A DNA stretch of 8,964 nt, taken from positions 1 through 8,964 of the forward strand of contig JAGMDW010000044.1 in NCBI GenBank assembly GCA_023128455.1, given 5' to 3'. The position numbers and the translations under genes are program-made. The DNA is from Desulfurellaceae bacterium. GTDB taxonomy: Bacteria; Campylobacterota_A; Desulfurellia; JAGGSF01. The notes beneath the pieces are model-generated. The model saw only the letters and a list, made by a program, of their open reading frames with translations. It did no database searches and was not told the origin of the DNA. Positions 5,372-8,964 of the stretch are shown here, one piece after another (the first letter of the stretch is position 1; each line of letters begins with the position of its first letter).

Positions 5372-6621
5372 TTCCTTATTTGCCCGCTGCCCAATATTAC
5401 ATACTTATAGATGGTGAGTTCTGGCAGCCCCATCGGTCCTCGAGCGTGTATCTTGTCCGTACTAATACCTATTTCTGCGCCCATACCAAATTCACCACCG
5501 TCGGTAAAGCGTGTAGAACTATTCACATACACGGTTGCCGCATCTACCCTATACAAAAATTCCATTGCTCTTTCGTAATTCTCAGTAATAATTGCTTCTG
5601 AATGTTGAGATCCATGTTTGTTTATATGCTCAATAGCCTCATCCATATCATCAACAACCTTTATAGAAAGGATAAGATCTAAATACTCCGTATCCCAATC
5701 TTCCGCCTCTGCCTCTTTTATTTGAGAAACTATCTTTTTCGTTCTTTCACATCCTCTGACTTCAACGCCTGCTTCCTGCAGTTTTCTTGCCATCTTTGGC
5801 AAAAACTTCCCAGCGATATTTTTATGCACCAGCAATGTTTCTATGGCATTGCACACGCCTGGTCTCTGCACCTTTGCATTGTACACAATCTCTTCTGCCA
5901 TAGAAAGAGAAGCAAATTCATCCACATATGTATGGCACAAACCTTTGTAATGCTTGATTACAGGAACGGTAGCGTTTTCTGTTACAAAATTGATGAGCCC
6001 TTCTCCTCCTCGGGGGATGATGAGGTTGACCAAACCACTCATCCGAATAAGATATTTTATAGCTTTTCTATCCACCGAATCAATAAAACCAATACACCCT
6101 TCAGGCAATCCTGCTTTTTCTATAGCCTCATTCAATATGCTGTAAAGTATGCGATTTGAATTGATAGCTTCTTTTCCTCCTCTTAAGATTGTAGCATTGC
6201 CTGCCTTTAAACACAGACTTGATGCCTCCACGGTCACATTTGGTCTGGATTCATAGATGATACCAATTATGCCAATGGGCACTCTCATCTGTAAAATTTG
6301 TAAACCGTTTGGTCTTTTCCATCCACGAATAATAGTTCCTACAGGATCCTCCAGCACACTCACTTCATTCAAGGATTTGATCATGCCGTTGATTCTCTTT
6401 TCAGTAAGGGTAAGTCTATCAATAAACGCTTTGGAAACACCTTCTTGTTCGGCCTCTTTTACATCTTCTTTATTGGCCTCATTTATTTCTCTTCTTTTTT
6501 CATCAATAAGCTGAGCCGCAATATTTAACGCCTCATTCTTTCTCTCTGTGCTTACATTTGCCAGGTAAAAACTTGCCTCTCTTGCTTTTTTAGCTATATC
6601 TCTCACCATTTGTTCAAGCAT
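5368..6621 (-). CDS. proA: Gamma-glutamyl phosphate reductase (ProA)
   Basis: ProA reduces glutamyl-5-phosphate to glutamate-5-semialdehyde with NADPH, the second step of proline synthesis. Starting at the ATG at 6619-6621 gives 417 residues, the same length as E. coli ProA. The frame remains open upstream to an ATG at 6696. However, that region lies wholly inside proB and adds 25 unrelated residues, while GGGAG (6628-6632) sits 6 bases before the chosen start. Motifs are GIIYESRPNVTVEA (120-133), the catalytic Cys257 in QRPGVCNAIETLLVH (252-266), the family signature around AIEHINKHGSQHSEAI (329-344), and ARGPMGLPELT (393-403). The start overlaps the proB stop by 8 bases. Confidence 0.97.
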   Translation of the reverse strand: MLEQMVRDIAKKAREASFYLANVSTERKNEALNIAAQLIDEKRREINEANKEDVKEAEQEGVSKAFIDRLTLTEKRINGMIKSLNEVSVLEDPVGTIIRGWKRPNGLQILQMRVPIGIIGIIYESRPNVTVEASSLCLKAGNATILRGGKEAINSNRILYSILNEAIEKAGLPEGCIGFIDSVDRKAIKYLIRMSGLVNLIIPRGGEGLINFVTENATVPVIKHYKGLCHTYVDEFASLSMAEEIVYNAKVQRPGVCNAIETLLVHKNIAGKFLPKMARKLQEAGVEVRGCERTKKIVSQIKEAEAEDWDTEYLDLILSIKVVDDMDEAIEHINKHGSQHSEAIITENYERAMEFLYRVDAATVYVNSSTRFTDGGEFGMGAEIGISTDKIHARGPMGLPELTIYKYVILGSGQIRK

Positions 6622-7729
6622 CTTCTTCTCCCATAAGCACCATATTATTTCTATGCACAACATCATCGGAATATTTATATCCAATGACGGATTCAATCTT
6701 TTTTGAATGCAGTCCTTTTATCATCTCTATCTCTTGAGAACTATAATTGGCTATACCCCTGGCTATAATCTTCCCATTATATACAACATCTACCGTGTCT
6801 CCCCGTTCAAAAATTCCTTCTATTTTCTCTATACCAGAAGGAAGAAGACTCTTCCCCTTCTCACAAACTGCCTCTCTTGCTCCTTCATCAATAAATATTT
6901 CTCCCTTTTGTAATGTAGTTCTTAACCATACTTTTTTTGATGTAAGATTATTCTGTTTGGGAACAAAGGTCGTACATCTCGCTTCACCGTTCAAGATCTT
7001 TCTTAGAATATTTTCTTTTTTACCGTTGGCAATGACGGTCATCTTGCCTTCTTCAGCCATTCTAAATGCCATCTCCACCTTACTTTCCATTCCCCCACAA
7101 CCAAACCTCATAGAACCGAAAGCAAACTTTTCTATCTTTCCTTTCTGTGAAAACTCAACAACCGGCAAAAACTTTGCACTCTTCTTTTTAGGATCAGCCG
7201 TAAAAAGTCCGTCTACATCAGTGAGAACAATGAGTGTGTCCGCTCCTATAAGACCGGTGATATATGAGGAAAGGTTATCATTGTCTCCAAATTTCAATTC
7301 CTTTATTACCACCGTATCATTTTCATTCACTATGGGAACAATATTCCAATTCAATAGGAGAGTTATTGTATTTCTCGCATTAAGGTATCTCCTGCGATTG
7401 TATATATCATCAGCGGTAATAAGTACCTGTGAAACATGCAAATTGTAAGAATAAAACATTTCCTGATAGAGCTTCATCAATTCCACCTGGCCGATAGAGG
7501 CGAATGCCTGCCTTTTTACTATATCTACAGGTACCTCTTTTGAGCCTACAGAGAAAATACCGCATGCTACCGCACCACTGGACACAATAACTATATCTTT
7601 GTCTTTTTCTTTTATTAAATATGCCACATCCCCAACTAAATTAGCCAAACACCTTCTATCTATCTTATCTTCTTGAACGATAACAGAACTGCCTATCTTA
7701 ACAACTATTTTCTTTGACTGTATATCCAT
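6614..7729 (-). CDS. proB: Glutamate 5-kinase (ProB) with C-terminal PUA domain
   Basis: ProB phosphorylates glutamate to glutamyl-5-phosphate, the committed and usually proline-inhibited step of proline synthesis. The 371-residue protein has an amino-acid kinase domain (about 1-255) with VVKIGSSV (9-16), VSSGAVACG (49-57), VPIVNENDTV (131-140), the FGDND segment (147-151), LTDVDGLFTADP (169-180) and GCGGMESK (210-217; the usual form is GTGGMxTK). A PUA domain follows from about residue 275, including DEGAREAV and SLLPSGI, and it ends with VVHRNNMVL. The ATG lies within the end of obg (25-base overlap) and no good Shine-Dalgarno is seen, suggesting coupled translation. proA follows with an 8-base overlap, so the kinase and reductase are co-expressed. 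Confidence 0.96.
   Translation of the reverse strand: MDIQSKKIVVKIGSSVIVQEDKIDRRCLANLVGDVAYLIKEKDKDIVIVSSGAVACGIFSVGSKEVPVDIVKRQAFASIGQVELMKLYQEMFYSYNLHVSQVLITADDIYNRRRYLNARNTITLLLNWNIVPIVNENDTVVIKELKFGDNDNLSSYITGLIGADTLIVLTDVDGLFTADPKKKSAKFLPVVEFSQKGKIEKFAFGSMRFGCGGMESKVEMAFRMAEEGKMTVIANGKKENILRKILNGEARCTTFVPKQNNLTSKKVWLRTTLQKGEIFIDEGAREAVCEKGKSLLPSGIEKIEGIFERGDTVDVVYNGKIIARGIANYSSQEIEMIKGLHSKKIESVIGYKYSDDVVHRNNMVLMGEEDA
6628..6632 (-). promoter_or_regulatory. Ribosome binding site that fixes the proA start
   Basis: GGGAG on the minus strand, 6 bases upstream of the ATG at 6619-6621 and inside the end of proB. It supports the 417-residue ProA start over the upstream in-frame ATG at 6696. 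Confidence 0.65.
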
Positions 7730-8673
7730 TCTAAAACTTGTTCAATCCCCCGTTTTTTTAATGCACTTATGGAAAAAACATCACACTGTATCTCTCTTTT
7801 TATTCTATCCCCTATGTTTTTTTCTTCTACCAAATCCATTTTGTTCAAAACCACACAGCTCTTCTTTTGCGACAACTTTTCACTGTAATTTTTCATTTCT
7901 GTAATTAGAATATTATATGTTTTCTTTATCTCCTCAAAACCATTAGAAGCATCAATAATCAATAGAAGAAGTGTTGTCCGCTCAATATGTTTCAAAAATT
8001 CTAAACCCAATCCCTTTCCTTTGCTCGCCCCTTCAATAATGCCCGGAATATCAGCAACAATAAAATCATCTTCTTTATATGTCACATAACCTAAATAAGG
8101 ACTAAGTGTAGTAAATGGATAAGGAGCAATATTGGGCTTGGCTCGAGAGATAGCACTTAAGAATGTGGATTTCCCCGCATTAGGCAATCCCACTAATCCT
8201 ACATCGGCGATGAGTTTTAGCTCCAAAGACAGCTCTTTTTGTTCTCTTTCCCCGCCTTTTTCACTAATGCGCGGCGTCCTATTAGTAGCACTTTTAAAGG
8301 TTGCGTTTCCTCTTCCACCTTTCCCGCCACGAACAGCAACAACACATTCCTCTTTTAGAAAATCGTGTAAAAGATTGTCTCCTTCTTTGACTACTGTCCC
8401 CAATGGTACATCTATTATCACATCCCTGCTGTTTGCTCCCGTTTTATTATTAGAACCGCCATTTTCCCCGTTTTTAACTTTAAAAAAATGCTTAAATTTA
8501 AAATGATAAAGAGTGTTGACATTTTTTCGGCTGCAGATTACTACATCCCCCCCCTTACCTCCGTTACCGCCGTCTGGCCCACCCTTGGGCACAAACTTCT
8601 CCCGGCGGAAACTAACAACACCATCGCCGCCAGCACCTGATTCTACATATATCTTTGTTCTATCTATAAACAT
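7705..8673 (-). CDS. obg: GTPase Obg, 50S ribosome assembly and stress GTPase
   Basis: Obg GTPases bind 50S precursors in late assembly and ppGpp in the stringent response. The 322-residue protein has the glycine-rich Obg fold (about 1-157) with FRREKFVPKGGPDGGNGGKGGDV (22-44) and GGKGGRGNATF (116-126). The G domain follows: G1 GLPNAGKST (162-170), G2 region YPFTT (185-189), G3 DIPG (208-211), G4 NKMD (277-280) and G5 SAL (303-305). It stops just after the G domain, so it is the short form without the variable C-terminal domain of B. subtilis Obg or the acidic tail of the E. coli protein. The ATG directly abuts the rpmA stop (TAG then ATG) without a clear Shine-Dalgarno, which implies coupling to rpmA. 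The rpmA-obg pairing is nearly universal. Confidence 0.97.
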   Translation of the reverse strand: MFIDRTKIYVESGAGGDGVVSFRREKFVPKGGPDGGNGGKGGDVVICSRKNVNTLYHFKFKHFFKVKNGENGGSNNKTGANSRDVIIDVPLGTVVKEGDNLLHDFLKEECVVAVRGGKGGRGNATFKSATNRTPRISEKGGEREQKELSLELKLIADVGLVGLPNAGKSTFLSAISRAKPNIAPYPFTTLSPYLGYVTYKEDDFIVADIPGIIEGASKGKGLGLEFLKHIERTTLLLLIIDASNGFEEIKKTYNILITEMKNYSEKLSQKKSCVVLNKMDLVEEKNIGDRIKREIQCDVFSISALKKRGIEQVLEWIYSQRK

Positions 8674-8922
8674 CTATGGGGCAACACTGACATACTTTCT
8701 ATCTCCCTTGGTGAGAAATTTTATTTTCCCCTCTTGAGTAGCAAATAATGTATCATCTTTCCCTCTTTTTACATTCTCCCCCGGATGAAATTTTGTTCCT
8801 CTTTGTCTTACTATTATCTCGCCTGATTTCACCTCTTGACCGTCTCCTCTCTTTACACCCAGTCTTCTACCAACACTATCTCTTCCATTTCTACTACTGC
8901 CCATTCCCTTTTTATGTGCCAT
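8674..8922 (-). CDS. rpmA: 50S ribosomal protein L27
   Basis: L27 sits near the peptidyl transferase centre, its flexible N-terminus reaching toward the tRNA ends. The 82-residue product begins AHKKGMGSSRNGRDS right after the initiator Met. It carries the L27 signature around SGEIIVRQRGTKFHPG (33-48) and ends in SVAP. There is no N-terminal extension of the kind removed by the Prp protease in Firmicutes, so no Prp-type processing is expected. A strong AGGAGG (8928-8933) lies 5 bases before the ATG. The start overlaps nothing; the preceding frame ends at 8932. Confidence 0.98.
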   Translation of the reverse strand: MAHKKGMGSSRNGRDSVGRRLGVKRGDGQEVKSGEIIVRQRGTKFHPGENVKRGKDDTLFATQEGKIKFLTKGDRKYVSVAP

Positions 8923-8927
8923 AAAAA

Positions 8928-8933
8928 CCTCCT
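8928..8933 (-). promoter_or_regulatory. Strong ribosome binding site of rpmA
   Basis: A perfect AGGAGG on the minus strand, 5 bases before the rpmA ATG. It overlaps the stop codon of the short upstream frame, so the two genes are probably cotranscribed. Confidence 0.8.
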
Positions 8934-8964
8934 ATAGAATTTTTACGGCCAAATCACAGATTTG
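8932..8964 (-). CDS. C-terminal end of an upstream gene, possibly rplU (L21)
   Basis: Only ten codons and a TAG stop are inside the window. This is the only one of the three minus-strand frames open to the edge; the other two meet stops. The peptide is QICDLAVKIL. L21 normally precedes L27, and its C-terminus often has a Gln followed by a hydrophobic VKI-like end, which is compatible but not diagnostic. Position is the main argument. The stop overlaps the rpmA ribosome binding site. It could also be another short gene or a chance open frame. Confidence 0.33.
   Translation of the reverse strand, partial: QICDLAVKIL

Noticed and set aside
6622..6696. Upstream in-frame ATG giving a 442-residue ProA
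   Set aside because: The extra 25 residues lie within proB, do not resemble ProA, and the downstream ATG has a proper ribosome binding site and yields the family length of 417.
7705..8673. Obg truncated by mutation at its C-terminus
   Set aside because: Short Obg proteins ending after the G domain are common; the frame ends cleanly and proB starts there, so no damage is implied.
5722..8737. Several long plus-strand open frames opposite proA, proB and obg
   Set aside because: Each lies antisense to a gene with complete family motifs; none shows a motif or plausible start context.

Overview
The window is a densely packed bacterial chromosome segment. Every supported gene lies on the minus strand, so transcription runs from high to low coordinates. 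The DNA is AT-rich. All complete proteins are housekeeping or biosynthetic and have intact motifs. L27 starts directly at MAHKKG and lacks the cleaved N-terminal extension typical of Firmicutes. The order rpmA-obg-proB-proA-nadD-rsfS is widespread in bacteria. Its linkage to a DksA/TraR-type protein, comF and then rplM-rpsI-argC-argJ is more distinctive. I cannot assign a phylum from the sequence alone; an AT-rich, non-Firmicute, possibly uncultivated lineage fits.

First transcription unit, 8964 down to 3371: the last codons of an unidentified upstream gene (possibly rplU), rpmA (L27), obg (50S assembly GTPase), proB and proA (first two steps of proline synthesis), nadD (NAD synthesis), rsfS (ribosomal silencing factor), a short DksA/TraR-like zinc-finger protein, and comF (phosphoribosyltransferase-like). 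Neighbouring genes overlap, abut, or are at most 17 bases apart, so one polycistronic mRNA is likely.

Region 3183-3370 is the only substantial gap between genes. It holds a chain of interlocking palindromes and ends in an intrinsic terminator for the comF-side unit. Inside that terminator lies the -35 box of a near-consensus sigma-70-type promoter for the next unit. The conserved boundary words of the chain can pair with either neighbour, so the RNA could adopt alternative registers. One of these would block the terminator. This is the most interesting part of the window.

Second transcription unit, 3182 down to 172: rplM (L13), rpsI (S9), argC and argJ, again with abutting or 4-base-overlapping junctions. 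It couples two ribosomal proteins to two steps of the acetylated arginine pathway. With proBA in the first unit, both glutamate-derived semialdehyde pathways are represented.

Region 1-171 downstream of argJ holds a weak AU-rich hairpin. After it comes a reading frame without a proper start that runs off the window edge and resembles the middle of an IS630-family transposase, apparently a 5'-truncated insertion-sequence remnant. ArgJ lacks the last few residues usual for its family, so this junction may be a rearrangement scar.
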